DNA of 64,000 bases, taken from contig JAVLUZ010000512.1 in NCBI GenBank assembly GCA_036768485.1, forward strand, positions 186,001 through 250,000, read 5' to 3'. Of this stretch, positions 48,901 through 61,112 are shown piece after piece. Source of the DNA: Mermis nigrescens (taxonomy: Eukaryota; Nematoda; Enoplea; Mermithida; Mermithidae). The first letter of the stretch is position 1; each line of letters starts with the position of its first letter. The translations under genes were made by a program, and so were the position numbers. The notes beneath the pieces were generated by a model. The model ran no database searches, had not been told where the DNA came from, and saw only the letters and a program-made list of their open reading frames with translations.

Positions 48901-51900
48901 AGTCAACTGCAGAACGACCGCAGAAATTGTAGGTAATCGGTCTGCTTAAACTGTTTTTAATAATTTTGCATTCTTCTCTGTCTCTTGCGTCAGACATTTT
49001 CGCAATATCACAGATTTTGTGAAAATGTGATAACGCCTGAGCTAGATCGATCGTTGCGAGCTATAATCCAAGAATTAGGCCGATTTCAGGATCGGCAACA
49101 CGCTAAAGATCCCGTTAAGGCTAAATATGTATATGTATCTGCTAGATTGCAGAACTCAGTCAGATCTCAATGAGTATGTGATTTATAAACATACATGATC
49201 TTGCGGGGGGATTTCCCCAGAAAAATTTTCACCTTCCAGAATATTTCTTACCCCCCCCTGAATTCGCGATTTTCTATAAATTTCTGAAAATTTCGTAGGA
49301 AAGGTGCTGTTTTATGTATTTTTAGCTATCTGTTTGCTCGAGCAGTAATCCGTTGGATAACAATAATGATCATGGCAATGCCATCGTCAAAAACAACTGT
49401 TTGCTCGAAAGTGTCAAATTTTCGGCGCTTAGCGCCATATACTCATTTTTTGACTATATTTTGCTCAATTTGTTAGAATTTTTTATTTTATTAGAAATTT
49501 CCTCATGTTTTTATGCTCTAGAAAGATAGAGCATCGTTAGCAACGCCGAATAAAGATGATTTTGACGCGTATATATCACAATTTTTGGGTCTAAAAAACT
49601 TCAAAACTTTACCCCTCCACCAGAAGTCTCGTGCTATGCATGTCTGTTTACATATAAGTAAATCTGCAAATTGCCTTGATAGTATCACTTCAACGTAATA
49701 TTATTCAATTTATCGTTGTACAAAATGAATTCCTATAGCTGAATTCAACAACGACGATATCAAAATTTTTACTAATTTGTGATAAATTTGCGATTTTCTC
49801 GCGATGCGAAAAAGAAAAAATGTGAGAAATGTGAACAAAATAATGAAAAAGCATGCGACAATATGACTTAAAGCGGAAATTAAATCTAAGTCGATTCAAC
49901 TTTACATATTTAGTTTTTAATTTAATTTAATTTATTCAATTAAAAATGTATTCGTAAAATTAACTAGCACCATTTAACTGATTTTAATGCAGTTTGCTAA
50001 TAGGAATGCAGCTTCTAACAGGCCATAATCGAATACTTCTTTAATAATACGTCAATGTTATTCATCCTGACCAATATATGCGAAAGGGAAGCACGTTTTT
50101 TTGTATTCGGCGAAGATTTTTCCCGATGTACAAAGACTTGGGGACCGTCTTTGTACATGTACAAAGATTTTTGGGAAGATAGAAACTGCAAAAAATGTTT
50201 GAAATTCGCAAAACAATTGGCGCTTCGCGCCGAAATGAGTGATTATGTGTTCTGTATATCTTTATAATTCAGAAATTGCATTTTGAAAGTAAAATGTCAA
50301 ATTTTTCGGCGCTTCGCGCCGTTTCGAGACGATTATTAGTGATTTTTGCTCTCAGAAACCCAGAAATTAGCTAAAATACACTACCAAAGGTCAATCAACT
50401 CTGTTTTTGACATACTAAAATCGCTACTGTGTCATATTATAGTACCCAAAATTTGTATTTACAAAATGTACAAAGACTTAGGGACCATCTTTGTACATGC
50501 ACAAACGGACCTTGTACAAAAAAAACACTGAAGGGAAGTGGATATTACGATATGTTAGCAAGAGGTTGGATGTTTAAGGATTTAGAATATAATCGTTATA
50601 TCTATTCAATTTTTTTAGAAATTAAGATCACCTAAATATGATGTACATATATATAAGTAGACCATCTGCTAAATCAATGTAATTTCTGTTTTTTTCTTTT
50701 TTATTGAAAGGGAACGGTAAAAAATGTACAAAAATTATATTCTGGTAGCCCATACCATTAATTTTTGCTCTGTTTGATTTTGAAATTCTTGGGGTTGGTC
50801 TTGCCGTGGTAATGGTGCCAACTATCAACATTTCTAGATAATGTCAGGCTCTTCCTTCTGCATTTCGTGCAATACATTTGTTCAGCTACTTGATTTTCAT
50901 AGAAAATTGTCCTTTTTATTAAAATGCGCTCGCTAAGGTCGAATTAAAAAGCCTTTAAATGGTTGCGGCTGCGACGGGACCCTGCATTATCCGAATTTCT
51001 AAATTTTCATATATCTTAAAAGTAGAACCATTACATCCATGTTTACTCACACCTTCGCTTTATTCATCTGATTTTATCAATTGCATGCACAAATTTTTTA
51101 ATGCATTCGGGTCCCTCCTTGATCTCCCAACTAATTTTGTTTTGCATTGGATCATACATGCAAACGGTGGGGGAAAACCGAGTTCTCGGGGGGATGAATG
51201 ACTCATTTTGCTATTCAATATGAAATTCCTTAAGGTACTTAATTCGTTGTATTTTATTCTTCATGAATTTTTGTGGTTAAATTTGCATGAAAACAAATAA
51301 AAATTAGGGCAGTGAAATGACCTATTACAAGAAACATATACGAAATAATGGAAGAAATTATCTTGATGAATGAATTAGACGTCCTACTGCTCGAAAAATA
51401 TGTACTTGGTCATAAAATTATGTAGTGCTGTCCTATAAAAAAAGCAGTGGATTTAGGAGTTATAAAAAAACCACTTAATTTCTCTGTAAGCAAGAGGAGA
51501 TGACTGATGATATAATACTGTTGAAAGAACTATGCCCTGTAGGTCACAACTGAGGCCTAATCTCTTTTTGGATCATTCAGAAACCTGAGAGATGAATTTG
51601 CCAGAAAGTTCTAAAAAATCACTCTTTTTTGCGCATTTTTCATGCATTTTTGAGAGTCTGTAATTCTACTCGTATCCATATTTGTAGGAATCTTTTAAGT
51701 TTTCACGTTAGACCCTAATGCAGACTGTCCTCAAAAAAAATTTAGCTGTCATATTCTGAAGATAGGGTTACAGTATACTTTTAAAATCAAACCTAATGAA
51801 AAACCACTTGTAGCCTAAAAACCCTGCACCGATTCTTATAAAACTTGGCAGGAATGTTCCTCGTGAAGTCTTACGGGATGCCCGATACTTATTTTCCTGA

Positions 51901-54631
51901 AAGTATAAGAACTCGTCACCGAAAATCCCAGAAAAGTTTGATTGTGACCTAAAAAAACCACTGCAACCTAAAAAAACCAATGCTAAGTATATGTTGCTTG
52001 GCAACAAAATTATTTTTATTGAACTGCTTCAGTTAGCTTTGTTTCTTGTAGAAGATTTAGATGTACAAGAACCTTGTCTAGAGTTGTTTCTGCGAGTCAA
52101 AGACTTTATTTACAAAAATTAGAGAACTTTTTATATAGCTCAGACAACATTATCGATTTTTATAAATTTGATATAATAAAAGAAAATATCGGTGAAAGAT
52201 GGAATTTTTTTCAAAACATGCTTATGTAAGTCCGATAAACATGTTTTTGCTGCAAACTATGCATGCAGCAAACTTTTTGAAACTGATTTTTTTCAAATTA
52301 CATGGTTTTTTCGCTCCCAATTGGATATTTCTGTTTTTTTAGTTTTGACTTCGGTCGATTTTTTCTCTAAGACGGAGAAAATTTGTGAAATCAACTAAGT
52401 GGTGTCAGATGGGGCTTTAACGGTAGATTGCTCTGATTATAACACTTTCTAGATTGGGGTGGTTCTACAGTACATACATGTGAAAAACACAAAAAGTGGT
52501 TTCTTTTAGAGGACAGGACTGTACTGTTTGACGTTGTTTAACGCTTTTTTATGGTTCGAGCAGCAGGTTTGGTCCCAAAACGGCTTGAGGGGGTGTTTGC
52601 CTTCCAATAGTTCTGGTAGGGGAATTCCCTCATACCCCTGTGTGCATATGTGCACGCATGGGTATGTATGTATTCTTCGATCGTTCCGCCAACAGATGGA
52701 ATGGCGTACATAATTCTTGAAGTTTTTGTCTGTCGTCGTATTTTATTTTATCAGTTATTTTGTCAGTTATTACACTGCGATGAAATATATTCATGTCTGT
52801 ATGTTGATGTAATTTCAGGCTAAAACAAAGCGTAGGTTGGTTTACGGTTTACAAGAAGTCAACAAGATGCTAAAAGTGGAAAAGATTAAGTTTGTAATTA
52901 TCGCTAAAGATGTCGAAAATATACGCAGTGAAGGTCTGTTTTATGCTAAAAATAGTAGAATTATATAAGGCAGTAGGCTAAGCGCTATCAACATTTTAGA
53001 AAATCAGCGCTCTGACGCCATCGGGACATTTATTCATCTGATTTTATCCATTGCATGCACAAATTTTGCACACATTTCGGATACTTTTTTGCTATAAATG
53101 CCTTGAATTTGGAAATTGTAAATACTAATTTTTTACGGTTCGTAAATTTTTAGCTGTTTGGCTCGAAAAGTTACAAAAATGTGTGTTATTCTTTGAAATG
53201 CTGATTGAAAACACATGCGGATAGCCTACATATGTATATGTCCGGCTATGTTCTCAGAGTTGAGATATGCATCAACGCTTTTGTTATTTTGTTTGCAAAG
53301 AATTTTACGAGTACATACATAAATCATTTAGTTTTATTAAAAAGTAAATTTTATTTATATTATATATTTGTTACATGTTTATTCATTTTCCCTTGATAAA
53401 ATATGTTTATCCATTTCTAATTTGAAATACTCGTTGGATTAAATTCTGTCAATTTATTTACTAATATCGTAAGCGATTTTCTGCTTTTTCAATTAACTAA
53501 ATTTATACAACTTTTTAAATGCTTCGGAATCTGCTGTCTTCGATTAACTAAGATGTGAAAATGTTTAAGTAGCTTCTATTTTTTCACCAAATATTGAATG
53601 TTCAGTTTGTGGAATAGAATATCGTTTTCTGTTTTACTCTTGTCGTTCAGAAGGAAAAATGATTCAAGTCAGAATCATACATGATCTCTGGGGGTTTCTG
53701 GGTTTTCACTGCCCCTCTCAGAAAAGTTTTCATCCTCTCCCAGAAGTTTGCGCCACCCCTCCCCCTTCCCAGAATCCGCAATTTTCTATTAATTTCAAAA
53801 AATTCATAGAAAATGCGCTGTTATAAGCATTTCTAGTTATTTATTTACTCCAAAGTGTGTAATTTTACTAACTTTAGGACCATGTTTTGCTCGAATTGTT
53901 CGAATTTCTTTTTGATTTTTCCTGACCTTTTCTCATGTTTTTATGCTTTATAAAGATGAAGCATCGTCAGTAATGCCCAAAAACGATGTTTTTAATGCGT
54001 ATTTGCCTTTTTGGGCCTGAAAAAGCACTTTAAAATTTAACTCTCCACTCAGAATTTCCATGCTGTGCATGTCTGGTCAGGACAAAATACTTTCGGTTGG
54101 TTCACCAGGACTTCTAGCTTCAGTCATACGTATGTAGTTAGGTAGAACAGCTATTTAGTTCCAGCTTAGGCTTATCTTGCGTCGAGACTTTTTGTTGTAG
54201 ACCCTCGCATATGCGTTTAAACCAATTTTTGTTTAATTTCATTATATTATTTTTACGAATTGTGTAAGTTGTTATTTTATGGCTTACATACACATGTAGG
54301 CGTGGTTGGTTACACCTTCCGCAGATGTTGAAAAACCCGTAGATTACTGCAGACCCCAGAATTCTATTTTTAGTAACATTTTCGGCGATTTTTGGCGATT
54401 TCACTCAACCAGACCCCCTAGAATTCTCTTGCATCCCATATATACATATGCTCACATCTCTACTTGCCTTCGACAGGTGGCCTCAACGATATACTTTTGG
54501 ATCTACTGACTGAATGCCGAAATCAACACGTCATGTATGCCTTTGGCTTGAGTAGACGTAAAATTGGATACGCTACTCACAAAAACAGCCCGGTCAGTTG
54601 TGTAGGAATTCTAAATTATCAAGGAGCAGAA
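42941..54631 (+). CDS. SECISBP2: SECIS-binding protein 2, C-terminal half (six exons)
   Basis: SBP2 binds the SECIS hairpin in selenoprotein mRNAs and recruits the selenocysteine elongation factor so that UGA is read as selenocysteine. Exons supported are 42941-43060 (SITLSDFLIN near its end), 44358-44420 (AKKGQTIK), 48002-48071 (IILEEKAAQ), 48994-49119 (CENVITPEL, then LGRFQDRQHAKDPVK), 52819-52933 (AKTKRRLVYGLQEV) and 54477-54631 (GGLNDILLDLL through GILNYQGAE). The last three form the L7Ae-type RNA-binding domain and follow the vertebrate protein residue by residue. The first three match the Sec-incorporation region just upstream. Phases agree except between 48071 (out 1) and 48994 (in 0), so a small exon or another donor is missing. 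The 49120 intron begins with GC. The C-terminal helix after GAE and the N-terminal exons are not identified. Confidence 0.88.
43277..43725. mobile_element. I-family element, copy 3, degraded
   Basis: It runs from CACGTTTTTTTGTATTCGG to CACAAAAAACAATG. Hairpins are decayed (GGCGCATCGCGCC at 43410, CGTCGCTTCGCG at 43508). No matching target duplication is visible. An H right-end fragment (43150-43250) lies just before it. Confidence 0.6.
44087..44329 (-). mobile_element. J-family element
   Basis: Inverted relative to 58078: CATTTATGTAAAAGCGCG at the left, GTTACAAATATG at the right, with TTTTTGGCCAAAAATTGAAG inside. Flanks AGTATGAC and ACTACGAC agree at 6 of 8. It ends 29 bp before the SECISBP2 exon at 44358. 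Confidence 0.6.
45225..45410. repeat. Q-type short repeat
   Basis: GACCCCAGAATGCTAAT, GCAGATCCCCAGAACTG and CCAACCAGACTCCCACC also occur, in the same order, at 54293-54440 and (diverged) 36830-36970. The boundaries are uncertain. Confidence 0.5.
45411..47343. other. SECISBP2 intron sequence; nothing recognised
   Basis: AT-rich. A short phrase GAAGAAATAAATCGTA recurs (45660 and 46196). No exon with homology is seen. Confidence 0.4.
47344..47775. mobile_element. I-family hAT-like element, copy 4 (clean)
   Basis: It runs from CAGTAATTTTTTTGTTCAAG to GAATACAAAAAACTG and is flanked by the exact 8-bp repeat CCTAGCAA (47336-47343 and 47776-47783). The palindrome TTTGTACATGTACAAAGA occurs near both ends and the hairpin CGGCGCGAAGCGCCG is at 47636. 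Confidence 0.88.
48472..48787. repeat. G-family element, diverged
   Basis: TAGACGCAGAGCATGGTCGA at the left and TGTGCATGTATGG at the right, with the G-family core TCAATTTCAAGCATTTTTGA between. No target duplication. Confidence 0.55.
49190..49646. mobile_element. H-family element
   Basis: It runs from CATACATGATCTTGCGGGGG to GCTATGCATGTCTG, flanked by TTTATAAA and TTTACATA (6 of 8). Contains CGGCGCTTAGCGCCATATAC and AGAAAGATAGAGCATCGTTA. Confidence 0.7.
50092..50530. mobile_element. I-family hAT-like element, copy 5 (clean)
   Basis: It runs from CACGTTTTTTTGTATTCGGC to TTGTACAAAAAAAACACTG, flanked by the exact 8-bp repeat AAGGGAAG (50084-50091 and 50531-50538). Two exact hairpins lie at 50217 and 50308. 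439 bp. Confidence 0.9.
50539..51422. other. Intron sequence with a phrase repeated at 53030
   Basis: No coding sequence. TTCATCTGATTTTATCAATT then GCATGCACAAATTTT (51061) recurs almost exactly at 53031, marking an unnamed short repeat. Confidence 0.4.
51423..52521 (-). mobile_element. R-family element, copy 3, inverted
   Basis: Opposite orientation to copies 1 and 2: TAGTGCTGTCCTATAAAAAA at the left, and (inward) CAGTCCTGTCCTCTAAAAGA at the right. The internal order is reversed relative to 22084-23173. It includes TGTTGCTTGGCAACAAAATT, the equivalent of the internal palindrome. Confidence 0.8.
53676..54075. mobile_element. H-family element
   Basis: It runs from CATACATGATCTCTGGGGGT to CATGCTGTGCATGTCTG, flanked by GTCAGAAT and GTCAGGAC (6 of 8). 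The GC hairpin has been lost here (only CTAACTTTAGGACCATG remains). Confidence 0.68.
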
Positions 54632-56647
54632 GTGAGCCCAGAGCTTAATTAAGTAGACATTTTTCTATCTTCCCTGATGTACATTACATATGTACGAAAA
54701 ACAAAGCCTTCACTCTTAATTATTGGGCAGCAGACATGCACAGCATGAAAATTCAGGGGACCGTCTTTTTTGGGCTCTAATTTGATGTTTCTGAAAATAC
54801 AATGAAATTCAACGAGTTCAGCTAGTAACTATTCTCCAGGAGTCAGCGCCTTGAAGTCTTTCCTCAAGAAACATATTCGCTTATAACCATGCATGTCGGT
54901 ATTCTGTCGACTCCGGTTGCTAGTAACGCCTACTTTAGAGTTCAAATTATCATAATTTTGAGTTCAATAAATTATATAATTAATTGGATAACATTCTATC
55001 ATGTCAAACAGCAAAATTTTTGCTTTAGTTTCGCAATGTTTCACGAATTGCTTACAGGATGAACCAAAATCTCAGCGCAACCACTGCAAGAAATGTAATT
55101 ATTATTATTGACGAATCGAATATTAATATTTGTGCATCTGAACATAATTCAACATTAAAGTAAAACGCTGAATTGGAAAGATTTTTTTGTAAATACAAAC
55201 GAGATAATCAGCTAAAAACTTCTTCTGTATCGAATTAGTTGGCACCGGCCCGGTGCCGGTGCCAGTCCCATTCCTAGTCCCCAGGTTGTGTGCGTTATCC
55301 GATTTCAACTGCATATTTTTAACCGTTTATCGTGATTTTCAACTAATAGGCTCACTTTAAAACATGCGTCGAGATATTAGAGAAAAACAGAAATTTGTTC
55401 AGTGAATCGTCGCTTGCAGGTGATTTAGATAAAGATCCGCTGGCAGATTGCAATTATGATTAATCTATTTCGGATGTAATTTTGTGTTATCATCCTTCTA
55501 TATTGTTGTATTCAGTATTGATGTACTTATCCTCGCATTTTCCTGTGTATGTACAGCTACAGGGTGTATATTATATATTCAGGGTTTTGTTTTTCAATAG
55601 TTTAATGAATATTTGAGAAAGCTGTGCAGTACAGCTGTGTAGAAAAAACACTAGAATTATATCTGTGATAGTTTAATCTAATTGAATGCAAGTTACGTTA
55701 TGTTTTTTAGAACCAGTTAATTTTTAGATTTAAGAGCATTTTCTGCTATCTAATTGCCATTGAACATTCTGGTGAAACAAGCAATATTCGAGATACAATA
55801 ATAAAAAAATTTCTGTCGAGTAGAACAAACATTGAAAATTTTAGTTATCAATTTTCATTTAAATGGGACGATTTGTTCAACCATTTTATGCAAATCAATA
55901 CGTGATCGCCGTTCATTTCAGCAACGTTATGCAAACGCTTGCGCTATCAAGAATCGGTTTAAAGCTCACAACGCAAAAACCCTTTCAGTCTGTAATATTA
56001 CTTAGGTGCACATTTGTAGCGGCTCGAAATTCCGAGAAGGGTTCCCCGGCCATTTTTAAGTTTATTCAGAATTGTGTTTCAAAGTTTACAAAAATTTATT
56101 TTAAGGAGAAACTTAAACTGTTCCTTTTGGCTAACATAACATTAAATTTGTTAGTCATTTCTGGAATTGTCCAAATAATGTTTGCTGCCTGATTGAATTT
56201 TGGATCAACTTATGTAAGTCGCCTTTTCTTTCATGACCTAATTTGCATGCTTTTGAATCACATTCATTTCAATCTTGATTGCTTCAGCCTACGTTTACTA
56301 TACGAAATTTCTATCTGGTTAATGCTTATTTTGTGCGCTAATCATTTATTAGAGTTATTGAAATACAAATGGATTTGTTCAATAAAATATTCTTTATACG
56401 TTTGTTATTAGTTGAACGTTCTTTTAATCACAGTCAAAAACAGGCTTTCGTAACAAGATTGCTTCTGTGTGGTGCTATAGTTCTTTTAATCGCTTTACAG
56501 AGGTTGTCAAGCTTAAACCAAGTAGTATTTATTTTGCATTCCTGCGTGCGTTGAAGTCCTATAAAACTCATTCTGCTTTACCTACTGTATATGGATCGTA
56601 TCACTTTTTTTGCAGAATTAATATTTCACTTTTCTACATATGTATAG
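54632..56647. other. Downstream of the last supported SECISBP2 exon; terminal exon not found
   Basis: Several AG-preceded open stretches (55059, 55418, 55921, 56450) could be 3' exons, but none resembles the final helix of the L7Ae domain. At 55238-55284 there is a scrap with GGCACCGGCCCGGTGCCGGT, like the end of element A. Otherwise AT-rich DNA. Confidence 0.4.
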
Positions 56648-57334
56648 CACGGTTTTTTTAGTATTCGGCAGAGATTTTTTCTGATGTACAAAGACTTTTC
56701 AGGACCGTCTTTGTACATGTACAAAGATTTTTGGGAGGACAAAAACTGCGGAAAGGTGTGAAATTCCCAATTATTTTCGGCGCTTCGTGCCGAAATGAGT
56801 AATTGTTTGTCCCATACACACCTGGGCGTGGGGGGTTTGGGGATATGCACTAAACCAAAATACCCCCCTCCCAGAAATCAATTTTTGAAAAAAAAATTTC
56901 GCAATTTTTTGATGCCAATGGATAGTGCTCGATGAGAAACGTTGTAAAATGGTGTTTTTTCGCCCTACCACCATTTTTAAGGCCATTTTTTGACCTTTGA
57001 AAAGTCTTGCACACACCCTCCCCCTTCCCAGAATTTTCTTGCTGCCCACGTATGGTCCCATATATCTTTGAAATGGCAGAATTTGCATTTAGAATGTAAA
57101 AATGTCGAATTTTACGGCGCTTCGCGCCGTTTTGAGACAATTTTTAGTAATTTTTGGCGTTAGAAACCCAGAAATTAGCTATAGACTACCAGAGGTCAAA
57201 AAACCCTGTTTTACCACACTGAAATCGCTACTGTGCCATATAATAGCACAAAAAAATTTGCATGTACAAAATGTAAAAAGACTTGAGGACCATCTTTGTA
57301 CATGTACAAACGGACCTTGTACAAAAAAACACTG
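56648..57334. mobile_element. I-family hAT-like element, copy 6, interrupted by L
   Basis: It runs from CACGGTTTTTTTAGTATTCG to TTGTACAAAAAAACACTG, flanked by the exact 8-bp repeat ATGTATAG (56640-56647 and 57335-57342). Hairpins lie at 56779 and 57113. Removing L leaves about 440 bp, the normal family length. Confidence 0.88.
56817..57054. mobile_element. hAT-like MITE L nested in I
   Basis: It runs from CACACCTGGGCGTGGGG to TGCTGCCCACGTATG, flanked by the exact 8-bp repeat GTCCCATA (56809-56816 and 57055-57062). It is the same family as 9137-9402 in the opposite orientation. Confidence 0.88.
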
Positions 57335-57342
57335 ATGTATAG

Positions 57343-58077
57343 TGATTTCAACTTATCTGATTATCTAATTTCAGGTTTTGTTACTTAAAATTTCTTACTG
57401 TAATGATGCATTTACATTTGGGGAATCTGTTGTTTGACTGACAAGACAAGCATACGAAATATAAATTGACCTTTGAATAGGTTAAGCTGGTGCAGGGGGT
57501 ACTTTACTTTGCGTAATAGTCACTAGTCAGTAAGCATAGGAGGCACTGCGATTCAAAATGACAGCCGTTTATGTCAAGAGGTATTATATATTCATAGCAA
57601 CTTGTAAAATAAAAATATATTGCAAGGTTTTCTGAAGCTAATCTGAGATCAAACTAGAGAGGGTAAATTGAACTGAAATAATTGTAAATTCAAATAGTAG
57701 AAGCAGCCTGCCGTTGTATACTAATAATTTGCGCCATTTGCAAACTTGTGCATCACTACAAGATGAAATGTGAAGTTTATAAAGTACATAGGCAGTGTTT
57801 TTAATGCTGAATCTAGACTTGATCATTTTTTAAAGGTAGGGATCGTACATGGATGGATGTATAACTTTTTTATATGTCAGATATTAAATTAGGCACTTTT
57901 AATGGACAAAGTGTCAGCAAATCAAAAATATAGATGATCTGAGTTTTTGGATTTGTGTTTTTTAATTTTTTTTAATAAATCGTGAATTCGTCATTAAAAC
58001 TTCATATTTCCTCATTCTTGCATTTACCGCTTTTGTAAGTCTTGCGTTATGTGCTCGCCCGCACGTATTGTTGACAT
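57343..58077. other. Intergenic; nothing recognised
   Basis: No ORF, RNA or repeat termini. AT-rich. Confidence 0.4.
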
Positions 58078-58280
58078 CATACGTGTAAGGGCTCGAAATT
58101 TAGGGGATCCCAGCCATTTTTAGTGGGGGGGGGGGTAAATGACCACCAATTTTTGGCCAAAAACGTCTAAAAAACACCTAAAAACGGCCAAAACTCGGAG
58201 GGGGTAAAAATTTTCTGACTCCGGGGGGGGGCGTTTGACCTTGGGTTGGGGAGCTTCCCAAACCCCCTGTTACATGTATG
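58078..58280. mobile_element. J-family hAT-like MITE
   Basis: It runs from CATACGTGTAAGGGCTCG to GTTACATGTATG, flanked by GTTGACAT and GTGGACAT (7 of 8). 203 bp with G runs near 58125 and 58222. Confidence 0.8.
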
Positions 58281-58897
58281 GTGGACATAAATAATAGCAT
58301 AAGTTGCTGTTTTATTTGCATTAAGTCATTAAAACAGCTTGGTGCATTATTTGCAGGCACGTAGCTGACCTTGTATATTTGATCGCACTTTATCAATTAT
58401 ATGCAAAAACATATCGTTTGAAATAGCTGCACAATAATTTCTCAACATTCTAACCAAGCTTGACTTTGTTAGAAAATTTTTAAAAACTTATTCTATAGGT
58501 ACTCAATTATGAAGTATTGCAAAGAAAATCAATACAAAAAATAAATAATTCTACATAAAGCGCCAAAAAAGTTGATATTCACAATGTCTTAATTATTCAA
58601 GATTGGGCTGTTTGCAAGATAAATTGTACAAAATCGATAAATTCGAGGTTAAGCGCCTGCAAATTTCGGGCTTTTTAGCTCAAGATGCGCTTCATGAAGT
58701 TTCAATTTTTTCCTTAGGGAACTTGTAAAAATACTCGTACTTTCAAAATTTGGCGGCACTGGTCCCCCTTAAGCCCCTCAGTTACTTGACTGTTTATTTG
58801 CATTAAATTAGTGAATTAATGTCATCAGTGTTCAGTCTCAAAGCAGAACTTTGTAAAGTTCGCAACTTCTTTAGCTCGCATAAAATCGACTACCAGA
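58281..58897. other. Upstream region of AAMP; promoter not resolved
   Basis: No TATA-type or other motif can be singled out in this AT-rich DNA. The start codon context CCAGAATGG is acceptable. Confidence 0.35.
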
Positions 58898-61044
58898 ATG
58901 GACGAACAAATAAGTGATGATTCTAATTTACTAGAAGATGATATACGTGAATTGATAGAATTGGACGGAGATGTATTGCACGATGTTTCAGGTAGAGATA
59001 TAAGGCCACATCAATGATTCTATTTCGGAGGGGCACAGATTTCTGTAGTTAGGTAGGTATCTCAAAGACCTTTATTATTTAGACAAAAAACAATACAGAA
59101 AGATAAGAACGGGGTGGAAGATTTTGATATGGGTCAGACAGATTTAGAACGTCTGGTCGCAGAATGGTTGAAAATTTTGGGCTTACTAAATAAATGGCTG
59201 AAAGTTTTTTATTGCACGTTGGTAGGTACCTACATCGAGAATTCTCAAGCTTTTTCTTTTAAAGACCCTTTTCAGTGCAATTTTTTAGGGGCTGTCTCTC
59301 TCTCCTCTTTTGCCTAAATACAGGCCAGATTGTTCTTAAACTTCAATATGAGATCAGCACGATCACTGTGCCTAAATATTTTATGGCGTCAAAAAATAGT
59401 CTGGTCTTTTTAATCGCTAATTTTGTTAGGTTTTAATTTATCTTGCTTTTATTTACCCTTGATTTATGCTGGCTATTCCGCTTCCAGATGATGAAATTGA
59501 TGAGATGGATACAGATCAAACATACGTGGAACAAGTGTCATCGAACATCGCGAACGGCTCTTCCGAAAATCTCCCTTCCTCCGTGGACAAGTCGTTGTTA
59601 ACTTTTCAGGGTCACACAGGTACGGTTACGTTATTTTACTCGCGAAAATGCTGATTAATGAGTATGCAAGCATCTAATCTTTAAGGTATTTTTAACTATT
59701 TATGCACTAAAATATTCAAGATTAAAGTTTTTGAAATACCTACTATTTTGCTTCTAAAGTGGATGAGGCCTTATATTTAATCTGCTTTAACGTTTACATA
59801 CTTATATTTTTTTAGTTGCTTGAAAAACAAAGCGATCATTTCGAGCCAAAAGTAGCCACACTCCTCTGTTCTTGTAATACCTGACTACGTGCAAAAAATT
59901 TTTCTTCGAATGAAACCCCAAACCCTCTTCAATATCATTATTTACATATGTAAATGTTACGTATCATGTGCATTAGTGGTCACTTTCTACAAAAATACTT
60001 ATTACTGTAATTACAACGGAGCGGCAGAGTTTTTTGGACAAATATTATAATACATTTAATATTATAATACATATGATAATAAATAACACTTACTACTTTA
60101 TTAAAGCTTTCCTATAATTGTAAAGCGGTATTGTACTCAGGAATTTTGCTTTCTGGGCAGCACGCCAACTTGCTCCAGGATAGTCAGAGACGTAGACTCA
60201 CAGTATCGCCTATCTACAGGTCAGCTTGTCTGAGGGTCAGTCAGAGAGCTTTTTTGAGTCCAAATGGTCTCAAAAAGTGGTATAAAGGCTAAAAAACCTT
60301 GAAAAACGTTGTTAATTTTGCCGCATCTCCTCCGAGAAAATTGCCCATTTTTTTCATTATGGGGGTTTGGCTGCACCCCGCAAACCCCTTTGCATGTCAG
60401 TTTAAAAATTATTCAACAGATCTTCCGGCTTCTCTTATTGTCTGAGTTTATTTGGAATCATTTTTGGTGCTGAGATTTCTCCAAAACCTAATATGTTTTA
60501 GAATATTAGTAAACAAGCGTCCATCCTGTCAGAAATTCATTAAATATCGTCAAATTGCAGAAAAATTGCGTAAACTGCCGAAGAATATTTCGGAAATTTC
60601 GATCTAACGGCTTATATGCAAATAGAGTGATTAAGAATGATATGTCGGGAAGGTGTCAAATCCGTAATTTTTGATTCATTTAGATGTGTTCCAGGTATGT
60701 AAATAGCATGAAAATAAGTACATGAAAATGGTCAAAATTTGATTTTGTATTTAACGTCTGATCCTTCGTTGATCAGAACTTTTTTTAAAAATTCTTTATT
60801 CGATTCAGGTGAAATATTTTCCGTTGACTTAGGCGGAGATGATTGTGTTTGCACAGGGGGAGAAGATGACCGCGCTTTGATCTGGAACGTGAATACTGGG
60901 CAAATTTTATTCGAGTGCACGGGTAAACTGCGTTAAATCATTTTATTACTTATACGACGGTTGCCTTAGTTATTTACTTTTGTATTGAAAACTTCATTAA
61001 GCCATCATTTGATATAGCAGGCAGGCTAGCTAACCTTTTTTAAA

Positions 61045-61112
<68 letters not shown>

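Larger units (their letters stand above)
49120..52818 (+). other. Probable GC-AG intron of SECISBP2
   Basis: Protein conservation (KDPVK joined to AKTKRRLV) places the donor at AAG|GCTAAA and the acceptor at TTTCAG|GCTAAAAC. Both boundaries contain AGGCTAAA. A GT donor that keeps the conserved residues is not available. The intron holds H, I and R elements. Confidence 0.65.

Noticed and set aside
48841..48935. Possible SECISBP2 exon between good acceptor (AAGCAG) and donor (TAG|GTAATC)
   Set aside because: Its open frame cannot join the exon at 48002-48071 (phase 1) or the one at 48994 (phase 0) without a stop.
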